64,000 bases of DNA, from the NCBI GenBank assembly GCA_030549495.1, contig JAUIRK010001037.1, positions 571,001-635,000 of the forward strand. Reading direction: 5' to 3'. Shown one piece after another: positions 45,677 to 58,097 of the stretch. A program made the translations under genes and the position numbers. Numbering within the stretch: position 1 is the stretch's first letter; each line of letters opens with the position of its first letter. This stretch comes from Nectonema munidae. Taxonomy: Eukaryota; Nematomorpha; Nectonematoida; Nectonematidae. Under the pieces are notes generated by a model. That model had not been told where the DNA came from and did no database searches. It saw nothing but the letters and a program-made list of their open reading frames with translations.

Positions 45677-46314
45677 TTTTATTTTGTTTCTTTCCTCATT
45701 AACAATTAATAAAGAGCCAAAGAAGCGATGTGTTTGGTATCAATATCCTTTTCTATTTATAATAAATACGATAGTTATTGGTTGAATAATAAATGAATTT
45801 ATGAATAATAATTAATTAAGGTTGAATAATCTAAAACTTATTATATATAAAGATGTTTGCATTCAAAAAATTTTGATAACTTTATTCTTCGATAAATTAT
45901 ATTAGCTAAAAATTCTATATTAAATTGTTAATTTTTATTTTAACTAATTACATAGTAAATTTTTAAAATTTAAAAAATTTAAAATAAGCATTAATATTAC
46001 TGACAAGACAATAATCAAAATTTTTATTTAAATTTAAGTAAATTTAATATGTTAATTAAAAATTAATTTTCCAATTTAAAAAAGACTGATCAATTTTTTA
46101 TTTAACAAAATTTAAAAAGAATAAATCCTGATTTTAAAAATACCTTAAAAAAGAATTTAAATAATTTTTCAATTTTACGCAAAATCTGGAATAGAGTCAA
46201 AATGAAAATTAAAAAGAAATCATGAATTTTAATTGCAGTATAAAAAGATATTGGATATTTCTATATTTTTCAAAAACTTAGCCCCCACCCTCAGCTAAGA
46301 AGTTCTGGTACACA
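45677..46314. other. very AT-rich DNA without genes
   Basis: Long A/T words only. Confidence 0.6.
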
Positions 46315-46575
46315 TTAGAACGTATGGTAAGCTTGATGAGAGCACTTATCACGTCGTTTTGAAATCCTGTAGTTACTTTTACTATTTTGACAGTAAGGTG
46401 TGCAATTATTTTTCGGGCACATCGCAAAACCACATAATGGAATAGTAATGTTATTACAAATATTTTTTGGATAAAATGGTAAGAAGGAAGATTTACGTGT
46501 ATTATTAGTTTCTGGATTGATGCTCTGTAGAATAGGAAAAGTTAGGAGCAAAGGAATTAAAGATGAAACGTGCAT
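46315..46575 (-). CDS. possible secreted cysteine-rich peptide (86 aa, six Cys)
   Basis: The ATG-initiated frame begins MHVSSLIPLLLTFPILQS, a plausible signal peptide with cleavage near residue 18. A Ser/Thr/Asn linker follows, then a compact cysteine block: NICNNITIPLCGFAMCPKNN, CTPYCQNSK, ISKRRDKCSHQAYHTF. Six cysteines lie within about 35 residues and there are none before, the layout of small disulfide-bonded secreted peptides. No named family fits the spacing (8, 4, 5, 4 and 15 residues between cysteines). The frame is short enough to arise by chance. A minus-strand TATA-like box lies about 400 bases upstream. Confidence 0.35.
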   Translation of the reverse strand: MHVSSLIPLLLTFPILQSINPETNNTRKSSFLPFYPKNICNNITIPLCGFAMCPKNNCTPYCQNSKSNYRISKRRDKCSHQAYHTF

Positions 46576-46968
46576 CGATTAGTGATTAGTGAATGTCAAA
46601 CTAGAAGCTGAAAGGAGCTCCAGAAACGCGAAAGACATTTTGGGTAGGAGAAGAATACCTGATAGGATGATCAGCAAGCATCTTGTTATGTTTGTGGATG
46701 CAAAAGAAGAGATTCCACATTCCTTTTCTCTCTCGCATTATTAGAAGAAGGATTTATTCGTGTGTCACTGTGGCGTGTGTGTGTTTTGCATTACGCATGC
46801 ATGTGATGTGATGTGTTCTACTCTGAGTATGCGTTGCTTCTGCTGCACTTATTCAGCTTGAAAGCCTGAACTAATGTCATTAAAACGCTTTTATACGTAC
46901 GAAGGATGTATAGACGGTATGCTCTATGCATACGCATGCCGAAGCCAACTTTTGAGTCTCTCTTTGCG

Positions 46969-46977
46969 TTATATATA
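46969..46977 (-). promoter_or_regulatory. TATA-like box upstream of the cysteine-rich ORF
   Basis: TATATATAA on the minus strand, in a locally GC-richer region. A start about 30 bases downstream would give a leader of roughly 370 bases before the ATG at 46575. In AT-rich DNA such words are common, so this is suggestive only. Confidence 0.2.
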
Positions 46978-47024
46978 GAGAAAGGGACAGTTACTTTTAT
47001 TATGGAAATTTTATTCCAATGCAA

Positions 47025-48149
47025 TAAATCCTATTTTTTCACTTAAAACTCTGATTAGTAGCACCCGTGAACATCTTTTAGCTTTTTATCTCTCCTCTAA
47101 CTTTTTTTATTTGGAGCGTGCCTAATTCTGGGCGTGATGGGACATTGCAGTCCTATCATTCGACTTTTGTGAGAAGGGTTTATAAAATGCAAGGTGCAAT
47201 TAAATTTAAATTATTTTTACTTCTATTTTTCTATAAAAAATATTTGATATCCCTGTTTTTTTATTCAGTAAAACAAAGAGTAGTGAACACCTTAGAACAA
47301 AAGGTGAAGAACAAAGGTGAAGGTGATGTTAGAACTTTTTTCCAATTTTGCATAAAGCAAAATAAAGATATTTTATTTTGTATATATTTTATTCCCTTTT
47401 TTGCCGTTAAATTTTGTCCTTTTGTGATTCTATTTTGATTTTTTGCAATTATATTTTATCTTTCCAAACTACAAAATATAATTGCAAGGAAATGAAGTGG
47501 GAATTGCAAAAAGACAAATAGAACTTCAAAAAAAAGAAATGGTGCATAATGATAAAAAATTTTAATCAATTGAAAATAAAAAAATGTTTAAAAAAATTAA
47601 GCGCGAGCATTTTTTCCCGTTTTTTGGTCTATCCTTGCAGCAATTCAAGTTTATTATTTTCTCTCTTTTCCCAGATTTTTCAAGCTGCCCTTCTTTTCTA
47701 ACTATTTCCTTGGATGTTATCTAAATGTCTATCTTTTGTACTGCAGGGTCTTGAATTCGATCCAGCACCAAGCCTTCTTTGTTCATAGTTGGACAGAAAG
47801 AGTGCAATTGGGTCTTCTCAAAAAACACCCAAGCTGACTTTCTTTAGATGATGGGTATTAATTATATATATATATATATCGTTCTTAAATCTATGTTTTT
47901 ATTGATTTTTTGTTACTAATATATTTTATTTCAATTATTCATGTATAGGGTTATTTCATATAAGGGGTTTTCTCGCCGGTAGTGATTTGGGTTTACATCT
48001 AAAAGTCATTTATCCAAAGATTGTTTCGTTTTTATAGCAATTAGACAAAAAGGCTTGAATGTTGTAAAAATTAATACCTATTTTTCCAAAAAAAGTAATT
48101 AAAAGATCGTAAAATTAACTAACTTGGAGCGTTGAAAGTAGTGACAAAT
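47025..48149. other. AT-rich DNA without genes
   Basis: Contains a (TA)n run near 47862-47880. The plus frame 47118-47438 is hydrophobic and low-complexity and is not supported. TACTGCAG at about 47740-47747 resembles a splice acceptor but no exon follows convincingly. Confidence 0.5.
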
Positions 48150-48780
48150 ACTATTAGAAAGCCTTCACTATTCTACGCATGTTGAACAATACCTTCATCT
48201 TATCTGAAATTGAAATTTCTCTGTATTTATACAAATCTTTAGTCAGACCTGTTCTGGAATACGCAAATGTAATTTTTGGAAGTTCATCAATTATCAACAT
48301 CAGAAAAATAGAAAAGGTTCAAAAAGTATTCACAAAGCACTTGAAAGGAATGCAAAATTTATGTTATATTGAAAGACTTCAAAAGATTGACCTGCCTTCT
48401 TTATATTATCGAAGCCTGAGAAATGAAATGATATCAATATTTAATATCGTAAAAGGAAATATGAAGATTGATGAGAAAGTTTTGCCTGAATATTCGAAGA
48501 GAATTTCCAGATCACACTTGCTGAAGTTTGCACCTGAATCCTTTCAAAGTAAGTATAGAAGCAGATATTTAATCCAAAGAGCATACAATCAATGGAATGG
48601 CTTATGTAATGAAGTTGTTAACTCAATTACGGTGAAAGAATTTGAAAAAAAACTCGATCAATTTTGGAAAGACAAAAGATTTGCCGTTCGTTGAAAAATA
48701 CGCTATATTTGATGCAATTCTCATAGGCTGCTAGCCTCTTTAAATTGCTTAATAAACTTATGTTATGTTATGTTATGTTA
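48150..48780 (+). mobile_element. 5'-truncated CR1/L2-like LINE, 3' end intact
   Basis: The open frame to 48694 is the C-terminal part of a non-LTR reverse transcriptase: FTILRMLNNTFILSEIEISL, LYKSLVRPVLEYANVIFGSS, IRKIEKVQKVFTKHLKGMQN, YIERLQKIDLPSLYYRSLRN and the end NQWNGLCNEVVNS. The usual block is LYKxxVRPxLEY--xVW...IE-lEkVQrr-tk-l-g...RL--L-L--L--RR-R-DmI. The catalytic domain is absent (5' truncation). The 3' UTR has hairpin AGGCTGCTAGCCT (48725-48737), AATAAA, then (ATGTT)n at 48759-48780. The frame has no internal stop, so this copy is younger than the one at 11 kb. Confidence 0.88.
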
Positions 48781-49540
48781 TTTATTTCTTTAAAAAACTA
48801 CTATCTGAAAATGCTAAGCTTAAGTCCCTGTAATTTTTTATCAGCCTCATCTACCCCTCAGCACCTCCTCTAGTCAACTCTCCCTACAACCAAAAATTTA
48901 CGTTTTTAAAGCTCCTTTCAAGATTTTCGTTTGTAAAACTAATTTAAATATATATTTTTATTTGTGAGTGCAAATAACAACATTTTGTATCGAGTAATAG
49001 TAACAATTTTAGCTCGCCAAATTTAAAATAGAAGCCCTTTAATTTAATTTACTCCTCTTTAAGACCTCGAAGCCATTTGTTTCTAACGCTGGCAGTGCTC
49101 GCAATGAGAGCGTTTGGTAATATTAAAATCCAGTGTTCTTGGCTTGGATTCCCAACCATCGCCAGCCAGGCTAACAACAACACAAAAAGCAAATATTTTG
49201 TTTTTGATAGCTTTGAAAATAATGATTTGTAGAATTCTAAATATTCCGACAAAGCCATAAGAACACACAGTGTGAGAGATAAGAAACGCACCTACATATT
49301 TATACGCTCTCACATATGTTTAAACGGGTGCACACAAAACACACACTCATAGACGTAGGCAAACAAGCACAGATTAATACAATGTGTAATGCGCCTTTAT
49401 CAGAAGTTGATATTTGTTGAAAAGTTTTTTCCCGGGCTCATGGTTCCTTAAGCCCAACCCATTTAAAGAAATTCAGTGTTAAGTTAGTGATAGATAGAGT
49501 TCTATATTTGAAAGATTCAGTGAAAAAATGTTCGCTAACC
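48781..49540. other. intergenic DNA with dispersed repeat words
   Basis: GCCAGCCAGGCTAACAACAA then CACAAAAAG at 49159-49187 recurs with two differences at 50139-50167. TGTGAGAG (49271-49278) and CTCTCACA (49307-49314) form an 8-bp stem. The ORFs here are not supported. Confidence 0.5.
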
Positions 49541-49541
49541 T

Positions 49542-49635
49542 CAATGTTATGCAGTTGATTTTAATTAAAGGTATCGAAATGCAAACTGACAAAAAAACAG
49601 AATGATAATTAAAAAGGAAAAAAAAAGCCAATAAA
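49542..49635. repeat. dispersed repeat, second copy at 50808-50903
   Basis: CAATGTTATGCAGTTGATTT then TAATTAAAGGTATCGAAATG and CAAACTGACAAAAAA recurs at 50808 with few changes, inside the non-autonomous hAT element. In both places CA-rich DNA precedes it and a GTTATATTTT(T/C)GCG-like segment follows. This suggests that 49.3-49.7 kb is an eroded relative of that element's interior. Confidence 0.75.
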
Positions 49636-49699
49636 AAGTATCCGCGAAAATACATTCGCTAGTTATATTTTTGCGGATTTCCGGGAATAAGAATATCGC

Positions 49700-50569
49700 G
49701 AAAATTGCATGATTTACAATAATAAAAATTCAATAAAACGGTCCATTATTTTAGAAATCATAGAGAGCTTGTTTTCATAATAAATTTCATTGTGTTATCT
49801 TTACAAAATTTCTTCTTCATATGCAGAAAAAGATGAAGTGATATGGAGGAAAGGAATTCTACAATGAGTAGAATTATTATGTTTGTAATGAAAAGAGTTG
49901 TAAAAAAAATTAATGTCCTCGTTTGTATAAATAAAGCTTTGCATTTGAATCTTCTTTCTCCTATTTATAATATTAATAGAGGAAAAGCATATATAATTAT
50001 AAGTACACATGCGTATATATATTAATCTGTTTTGCTGAAGCGTTTCAAAGGTTAATGATGATGATTTCAATATGCATCAACAAAAGGACGTTGTAAAACA
50101 AGATAAAAGAAGTAGAGGAATGGAAGCTCTTTCATCCGCCAGCCAAGCCAACAACAACACAAAAAGGATGTTTTCTTTGAAAGCAAAAAACGCACCGATC
50201 AACGCAGATATAAATCTTGTAATAATTAATAACACGACAGTTTATATAAATAATAACCTAGTTAAATGGGAAAAAGCGCTACTCATCTACATCAGCGAAC
50301 ATGAGACGAGGCGTTTTTTCATTCAAGGCGCCGGCAACCAACTCAACCTACCACTCACCATCACCTTGTCTGAGCGTATGAGCTCAAAGCACGTTGGTGC
50401 CTCAACTTTTATTCCTCTCTTCCAGTAAAATACTTTGCACTTTCAATTCAAAGTCAAGGGATTGTCAGTTGCTTGCCAGCATACGTAGTGCCCCGGCGAG
50501 ATGTATAATATTCCATTTGAACATGCCACTCTTCCATCTCAACATTAAATGGCCATTGGTCTCCTAGAC
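49700..50569. other. intergenic DNA with one unassigned ORF
   Basis: The plus frame 50072-50428 (ATG, 118 codons) begins MHQQKDVVKQDKRSRGMEAL and overlaps the dispersed repeat words at 50139-50167. Its second half is GC-richer (HETRRFFIQGAGNQLNLPLT). No domain is recognised; a frame within repeat DNA is likeliest. Confidence 0.4.
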
Positions 50570-50647
50570 CAGGCGTCAGCAACCTTTTGATAAAGAACTG
50601 TCTAACTTATCTGTCAAACACATTGAGCGCACCAACCCCATTTAGTA
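50570..50647 (+). mobile_element. terminal fragment of an older Charlie-like hAT
   Basis: CAGGCGTCAGCAACCTTTTG resembles Charlie-type hAT ends (CAGGGGTCGGCAACC). It lies immediately left of the complete non-autonomous hAT, whose target site falls inside it, so the latter may have inserted into this element. No right end was found. Confidence 0.45.
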
Positions 50648-51407
50648 CAGCGGTCTCAACCTTTGTCTTAGCAAAAATATTTAAAGATCTTGGGGGGCAC
50701 AAAATATCGTAATTTTTTGTGCATATATAGGAAATAGAAATACATCTACGCACATGCAGACACACCACAGTCATAGACACACATCCTCATAGATATTCAG
50801 ACATACCCAATGTTATGCAGTTGATTATAATTAAAGGTATCGAAATGCAAACTGACAAAAAATCAGAATAGAAATTTAAAAGGAAAAAAAGAAGCCAATA
50901 AAAGTTTTAAATATCCGCTAGTTATATTTTCGCGATATATAATAAAAACAAAAAAAATAAAATAAAATAAATAATAGATATGATACAATACATAAATTGA
51001 AAACTTCATTTAACCTTTTCACTACAATTAAAGAGAAAGTAGGCTTTGTGTTTCTTTAATCAAAAGGTTAGGATTTAATCGTGTTCAATGGAAATAAAGA
51101 TTCACAAAGGTTAGTAGAAGAAATCTAGGATTTAAATCTATAGGAAACAGATTACAAATTGGGAAAAATTTGTTCTTATTAACCATGTTTCATAAATCAT
51201 GTTGCATATTATAAGTCTTAATGTTATTTTGCAAAATATTATTTCTTTTATAGGAATGCTTACATCATTTTCCGTCAAACTACTAACATCTTAAATACGA
51301 ACAGATACATCATAAAAGGTTTTTCTAACACCTTTCCTTTGATGGCACAAAGATAAGTGGGAACACATGTGTCCGCGGACATAGGGTTGAGAACCCCTGA
51401 TTTAGTA
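50640..51407. mobile_element. non-autonomous hAT element with perfect 8-bp target duplication
   Basis: The element proper is 50648-51399 (752 bp). ATTTAGTA lies directly on both sides (50640-50647 and 51400-51407). The ends are CAGCGGTCTCAACCTTTGTC and, reverse-complemented, CAGGGGTTCTCAACCCTATG, the Charlie-type hAT terminus. The interior is non-coding, CA-rich near 50750-50800, and contains the dispersed repeat at 50808-50903. Confidence 0.92.
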
Positions 51408-54400
51408 TATAGTTTTGAATTCAAAATGATTTAATTTGATTTTCAAAGGTTTTTTTATCACATTATAAAGAAGGCAGTTACTTTTCTTTCCATCTTAATA
51501 TAAAATTTGCCACAAAATAACATCAATTTTAATAGATGATCGTCAAAATATGAACCCATTTTTAAGAGTCTCCTTGTTTAGGCGAATAAAGTGGAAAGGC
51601 ATGATAAAGAGGTTAACTAATTTTAACATGTTTGACCTGTGCTGCCAAACATACAACTGATTCACTTTCATTTATAATTAACTTACTAATTTATAATTTT
51701 TCAATATTTTTTGCTAACTTCTAATAAGTTGAATAGAAAAAAACAGCTGCTTGTATGCAATACCAGTTTAAAGTAATAAATATTTATAAACAAAAATAAA
51801 GATAAGTGAGAATTGAAAAATTAAAATAAAATGTATAAAATAAAACATCATAAATCAAAAAAATTGGAGAAATTGAATATTTTTACGTGAAAAACATAAA
51901 TCAGAATATCATTCATAACTGTAAAATGATATGAAATAATTAATAAGCCCATTTTTAGGGTATGCAATGGGATCATAAATATCTATTAAATGGGATAGGG
52001 TGTTGTTCCAGTAGATACCAACTTTGTACTTTAATATAGACTTTTTAGATGAAATAAATATTCAATGGTGGGAGAAATAAGTTTTGAGAGTTTCTGAATG
52101 CATATTGACTTATAGCTTCATTAAATACGAACCACTTACTGAAAAAAGAGAGAAGGAGTTTGTTTTTAATTTGATAAAAAACAAAGATGTTCCTTCAATT
52201 CAATAGATTTTATTAATATAAAAGAATTGAGTGGTGTGAGAAAAATAAGATTTATTAAAAACTAGACGACTAGCTCTTTTTCAAGGGTAAATAACACATA
52301 ACTAACCCCAATTCCCAATACTATGTGTTATGTCAGGTAGAAACACAGATTAAAATGTTTATTTTTTAGGAAATTTATATTTACAAACTCTAAGCATGGC
52401 AATTATATGAGATAATTTATTAGCAACAAGATTGATATATGTGATTTCCAACTAAATTTGTTACTTACAAGCAAGCCCAATAAATTAAATTCAGATATAT
52501 ACTAAAAACCAAAATCAGATAAAGTTTCAAAAAATTTGTTCGTGAAACAGAGAGATTTATATTTATCAAGGTTCACTTTCAAAGACATTAGTAAAGCTTA
52601 TGTAAACTATGCATAGTAAAACAAAACGGACTAGGCAATAAAGTATATTAGCTTTTGGAAAAGTAGAGTATACAAATTGACATCTCGTAAAAATATTAGA
52701 ATCATTTGTGAAGCATAAAAACTGTTCCCAACTTGGAAGAGTTTTTGGCATAAGAAATGGCGTTTTCAGGATGCAAGGGAAGTGTTGAGCGTACTTGGTG
52801 AGGTGGGTATTCATCCACGCACAACATTTTGAGATGCAAAATTGTGGAGACTCTTTCACGCTGATCACACAGCGCCAGAGCAAAAGACTTCGTAGTAAGG
52901 AATATATGGAAACACGTCAAAATTTTCCCATTTATTTTTATTTTAATTATGATAAGCTTTGGAATTATTTCATCAATAATAATTCAGCAATACATTTTAG
53001 TACTCACTCTGTGCTTCATTTACATATTGAATATGATATTAATTATCGCAGTTTTTAAATGGACATGGTGCAGAAGATATATCATATCTTTGGCATGAAG
53101 TACAACTTTTTTTCATTTTTTTCTTATCTTTTTACAAAAAGCGTACACTTTATAACAAATTGCATAACATTGTTTGTTAATTTTCAATTGCAACAATGAG
53201 ATAAAATTTATACACATTCATTAAGCTACAGGATGTATTTTTCAAATATACTGGTGGCCTTGCAGGACCACGGGAGGTAATAACAAAATCAAATAATATT
53301 ATATCACTTATAATATATCTTCCAAAACCTTAAAAGAGTGCCACAAATGACAGCCCGTCATACTTTTAAGTCGCTATCTACTAAAACCATAAAAATATGA
53401 GCAAGTGAGACAAGCCATTTTATACCGGCAATTTGAAATAAAAAAAAGAGAGACAACTTTGTATACTTTTTTAAGAAAATGTATCTATGTTTAATTTTGA
53501 TGTAAACTAATAAGGAGACATTTGTGTTAAAATTATGTTTTTACTACAATTAAATTTCTATGTGGTATTATATCTTAGTGTTAAGGAAGTCGAAATTAGT
53601 GTTTTTGATATTTATGTTATCATAAAGAACTTAAAGTCGTTTTGAAAAAGGCATTTTGAGAAAAAATTTTTGTTAGTTTCTACAATTTAGTTAAAATAGC
53701 AAAAGATTCGTAAGCATTTAGTTTTCAATTTGTTTCATGCAACTTATTAAGCCTTTCTTTTGAGATGCAGGACCCAACCAAAACGTTCAATTTCTCAAAA
53801 TATATAATATAGTATAAATGCATGTTTGTTGTCCCTTGTGCTCTTGCCAGACAACTAATACATAAAAACCATATCTATTGGCTAAGTGGGCGTTTATTTA
53901 TTAGAATTCTTCTTGCTTTTTCAATTAACTATGGTTAAGAAGTAAGTGGTTGACGGCGTTAATCAGTTACTTATTTAGAGGGATGGTTAGTTTGCACGCT
54001 TTAGTTAGCTAGTTACTTGGTCAATTCCCTTTTCTCCATTAGTTATCTTTCTAGTTAGTTATTTAGATGATTTTGAAAAGTTAATTCGGTAGATGTAGAT
54101 AAGGGCGCAAGAGTTAGTTATATATCACACAAAATTTTATGACTCTCAAACCTTCCTTTTTTACATTTATTTACAGGGCAAATGTCCTCCACTCATAACG
54201 CAATTCTTCTTCTCAAGAATTAAAGGTTTTCTTCTCTTGCATGCCTGTGGCATAGCGATTTTAGCGATGCTGAAATCAGAACAATCACAAAAATCCATCA
54301 GAATGGTGCATTTGTAATATTCCGTTAACGTTCTTTTTATCTATAACATATATACTTTATTATTAACTGTAAATGTTTGTAGTTCAATTCATTGACAAAC

Positions 54401-54924
54401 TGATGTTGATTAAAAACATGACATATTTTGCTACAAATTAGTTAGTGTCTTAAGAAATGGAGAAGGTTAGGGCAATAACAGACAATGAAATTAAGCTTCA
54501 TTGATTTTAAAACAAAGTATATGAATTTATGCTTCAATATAAATTTTAACTGATGAATTCATAATAACGTTATTAAATAAATAGTAATGATATCTAAACC
54601 AAATCAATTTGTTCGGAATTAATTTAATAGCATTATTTATATGCTCTTATATCTTACAATAAGCCTTTTATCTCATCTCTGGGCCCAATTTAATTACGTT
54701 CTATCATATCCCTTTTATCTTAGTTTTACTGTTGTCAAACTCTCAAGTGCAGGGTAGCTTTTCTTTTATTGCGCTGATAACAATATCTCGTCGTCGTGGA
54801 TTTATTTAATCTTTAGAAATCGCACAAAAGCAATTTCGTTCATTCATCCTCAGACAAACATTAGCGTAATAACAGAAAAATAATGATTCATTTCTATAAA
54901 ACATCATTCTTCTAGTAGATATGC
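51408..54924. other. AT-rich DNA, one region with several open frames
   Basis: At 52566-52920 the GC content rises and frames on both strands are open. Minus-strand readings include SFALALCDQRERVSTILHLK then MLCVDEYPPHQVRSTLPLHP; plus-strand readings include WVFIHAQHFEMQNCGDSFTL. I cannot decide which, if any, is coding. 53930-54120 has diffuse AGTTAGTTA words, a decayed simple repeat. Nothing else is supported. Confidence 0.45.
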
Positions 54925-57779
54925 ATGCATGCACTGCTAATCCATTTAGAGCCTCTATATATTATACTAAAAACAGTAATTATATTCGAAAAGCTCGCTA
55001 TTTTATTATTCTACACCCGCTGGGCGGGCACCCTTTCAAAAAATAAAGTTGCGCACCACAGAGCATCAATTTTTGTTTTAAAAGTAGCCATTTTGAAACG
55101 CACACCGATTCAGTGCTTCCTGAACTCGCAATTAATCACTTTCATATGCTTATATACGATGTACAGTCAAACTTGATTACACCGAAACTTGAGAAGAGCA
55201 AAAACTTTTAAAAACCGCACAATTTACAGTTTCCTATTTTATTCATTTGTAAAAGAAATTATAAATTTTGGAGAACCCGTAACCAATGTATTCTGAATAA
55301 AGAAGAGAAAATAATAATTATTTTAACTGTTCTACAAAATAATTGGATAAAAATTTTTATTGATTTGACAGTTGAGTTATGCTCATGTATCTATTGATTC
55401 ATAAAAGAACAAAATTTGAGGAGATTTTACCGAATTTAACCAAACATGACATGACTTGAGTAAAATGGACTGGACTTGACGAAATTGCCTCAAAATAAGT
55501 GTATTTAATTAGTTAATTATTATTTAATTTATGTCATTTGACAAATTTAAAACATACAATAATAAAAATACACACACACACATATATATGATGATTTCAG
55601 AAATATTTTACTTTACATGGCTAGAAAATAACGTTTTTTTATAACCCACTTTTAAGACTCGTAATTTAATGTTTCTAAAATGTTAGAAGTAGAATTGAAT
55701 TGGATATAACCGTTTGCCCAAATTTGACTCATTTGACATTATTTTACCAAATTTAATCAAATTGTAGACAATTATTTAATTATCTCTAAAAAAATTTCAA
55801 CAAACCTACAAAGATCATTCATCACTTTTATGATTCACCATCAACATTAAAAACATCGGATTTGAAGGGATTTTCTTTGAAATCTTTTATGGAAATTTGA
55901 AGTTATTTATTTTTTCTCCAATTCCAACTGTTATAAATTTCTGAATGTGTATTGACTTATAATTCAGCGAACTCACAAATATAATGTGTTCAAAATAAAT
56001 GAAAAAATCTTCTATCATTGAAAAACTATCTACATAGTTTTAATTTAAACTTTTCAAATAATTTTAATTTTTTCAATAAAATCATAAAAACAAATTGTGA
56101 ATGATACTAGTGTAATATACTAATGTTGTGAATGATATACTTTTTTTACTCCAAACAACAAAAAAATTGCAACCTTTATTTGTCTATTGTGCTCTTCAAC
56201 AATATATGAGCGTGATTATAGTGAACATGATGAGCCACAAATTTTTGCTCATTCTCTCTATTGTGAAAACGGTGGCATTCTATTAATTACTAAGAACACT
56301 GCGTTACAAATTTTGAAAAAATTTTTGTTTCATTATAAATTTTAGTTTTTTATGTGCTGATTTTAAAATTGGCATTATTTTTTGTATATCTCTTTTAATA
56401 AAAAAAGATTACAAAAATACATTTTTTGCATTATTGCTTACAAAGCAAAAAAAAACGCTGATTATTATTACATCTAAAGAATGGACCTAGGGACAAATTT
56501 AGCGCAGGATATCATCTTTTGAACTTTTAATGATTAAATTATTTTCAAGTTTAGCTAATTTTTAACAAACATACAAACAGCTTCATTTGCTTCTGAAAGC
56601 TTGGGAAAGGTTCTGCCTGCTTCTGCATCACCTCATGCTAAATATTTGGTCTCCCGTGGTATTTCCAGACCCATAATTTTGAAAATTGCAACAAAAAATT
56701 ATGCCTTCCCCCCTCCAATAATTTTGAGGATATGCGCCTTGTTAGTAATCAAACTATTACTAGACATTAAGATATCCGAAAGCGCGAGCCACGATGTCTG
56801 AAAGGATGGGTGCGAACGTCACAAACAAAGTTAACTTTTGTAAAAAAGCAAAAGCATTAAATTTAACAATGAAAAGCTTGTAAAATAATTTTGGACAAGG
56901 TATGTGTATTTCCTATTTTAATATATAAATTTATGTATGGTCTTTATAAACAACTTTGCCACACCCAATACACTTTCTTGTTCCCCTTTTGCTAGGCTTA
57001 TAATTAGTCGAAGAACAGTAACCTTAAACGGTGGGTGTTGCATTTGGTCCACTAGTTTTGATGAAACCGTATAAAGAAAGCAGATATGCTAGTAAATGAA
57101 CCTTCGCTCGATTTTCATAAACTTTTTATCGATGTCTTATAATTACATATTTATATCCTACATCCCAGCTGTTATTAGTAGTTATTAAGAGAAAAATTGT
57201 GACGATCATCTTACTCCCAACGTATATTTTTTATTATCTTAGATTGGTTTTGTTTTTTTGATCCGAATATATTCATTCTTAAAAGATGTTTAACCATTAG
57301 TACTAAAAAGGGGTATAAAAATTTTTTTGATCCTTATGTAGAAAGTAAATTGTCAAATGAGATTTTCGCATTCATTCAAATTCTAACTTTTTCGGTGTGC
57401 AAGTTGTAGAACATGTTACATAAACCTTCTATTGCTCCTATCGGTGCCACAAATCGTAAAATTGTGTTCTTTGGTCCATATACAAAATATCTAACAAATA
57501 AAAACCATAGCCAGAGGGTAAACAGAAAACGAAAAATAATCTTTTGACAATATTAGAAGACATGAAATACGCCTTATCAAATAAGCCACTCTGAAATAAT
57601 TTTACTAGAAAAGTCCTAATCTATCACAAGTATCTCTTTCTCTTTTTAACTCAGTGCTTTTGAGAATGAACGAACACATCTATACGAACTGCAGTTTTCA
57701 AGGAAAGATTAGTATATTTTTATAAAAAAAAGATCTTTCACGTTAATCTTCCAGTCTTTTGATTGCGGATATAAAAAAT
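54925..57779. other. AT-rich DNA without confident genes
   Basis: A GC-richer patch at 54990-55100 and another at 56590-56820 carry short frames without recognised domains. A CA/TA simple stretch lies near 55570-55590. Confidence 0.5.
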
Positions 57780-58097
57780 ATAAGTGAATGAAGCCAGAAA
57801 ATTTTGTATTGTGGAATGTAAAAATGATGTTGAATATACTTGTAATTTTCATCTTCTTAGCTAAATTCATAAATGTGCTTCACCATATTCTTGGTGAAGA
57901 AAAGTCTAAAAATTTCATTGGATCTTTTAGATTTTTGGCATTATTTTTGGGACCCGTTGTTCTACAAATTATATTTGATGGATCTTCTCCTTTGAGCATC
58001 TCTGGGTTGATAAAAAAAACATTTTGTTTCATTTGAAGCTCTGAGGGAGAATATCTCTTTTCTTCATAAATTTCTTCCTCCTCATTCTGTTTATTGA
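57780..58097 (-). pseudogene. N-terminal fragment of an older piggyBac transposase
   Basis: The minus strand reads NKQNEEEEIYEEKRYSPSEL and PSNIICRTTGPKNNAKNLKD, then PMKFLDF. After a frame change it reads FFTKNMVKHIYEFS, followed by EDENYKYIQHHF. The acidic region followed by GP-x-NA-x-DP--F-D-FFT--M--HI--- is the start of the piggyBac conserved region in PGBD4-like proteins. The frame is cut at 58094-58097 by the left end of the next element. Across that element, at 60186-60211, the frame could continue as MFFISLFV, joining in phase at the TTAA. Only about 100 residues are recognisable. Confidence 0.6.

Noticed and set aside
47740-47790. B-box-like GAATTCGATCC after TACTGCAG
   Set aside because: The B-box match is poor, no A box lies at the right distance, and no exon frame continues convincingly.
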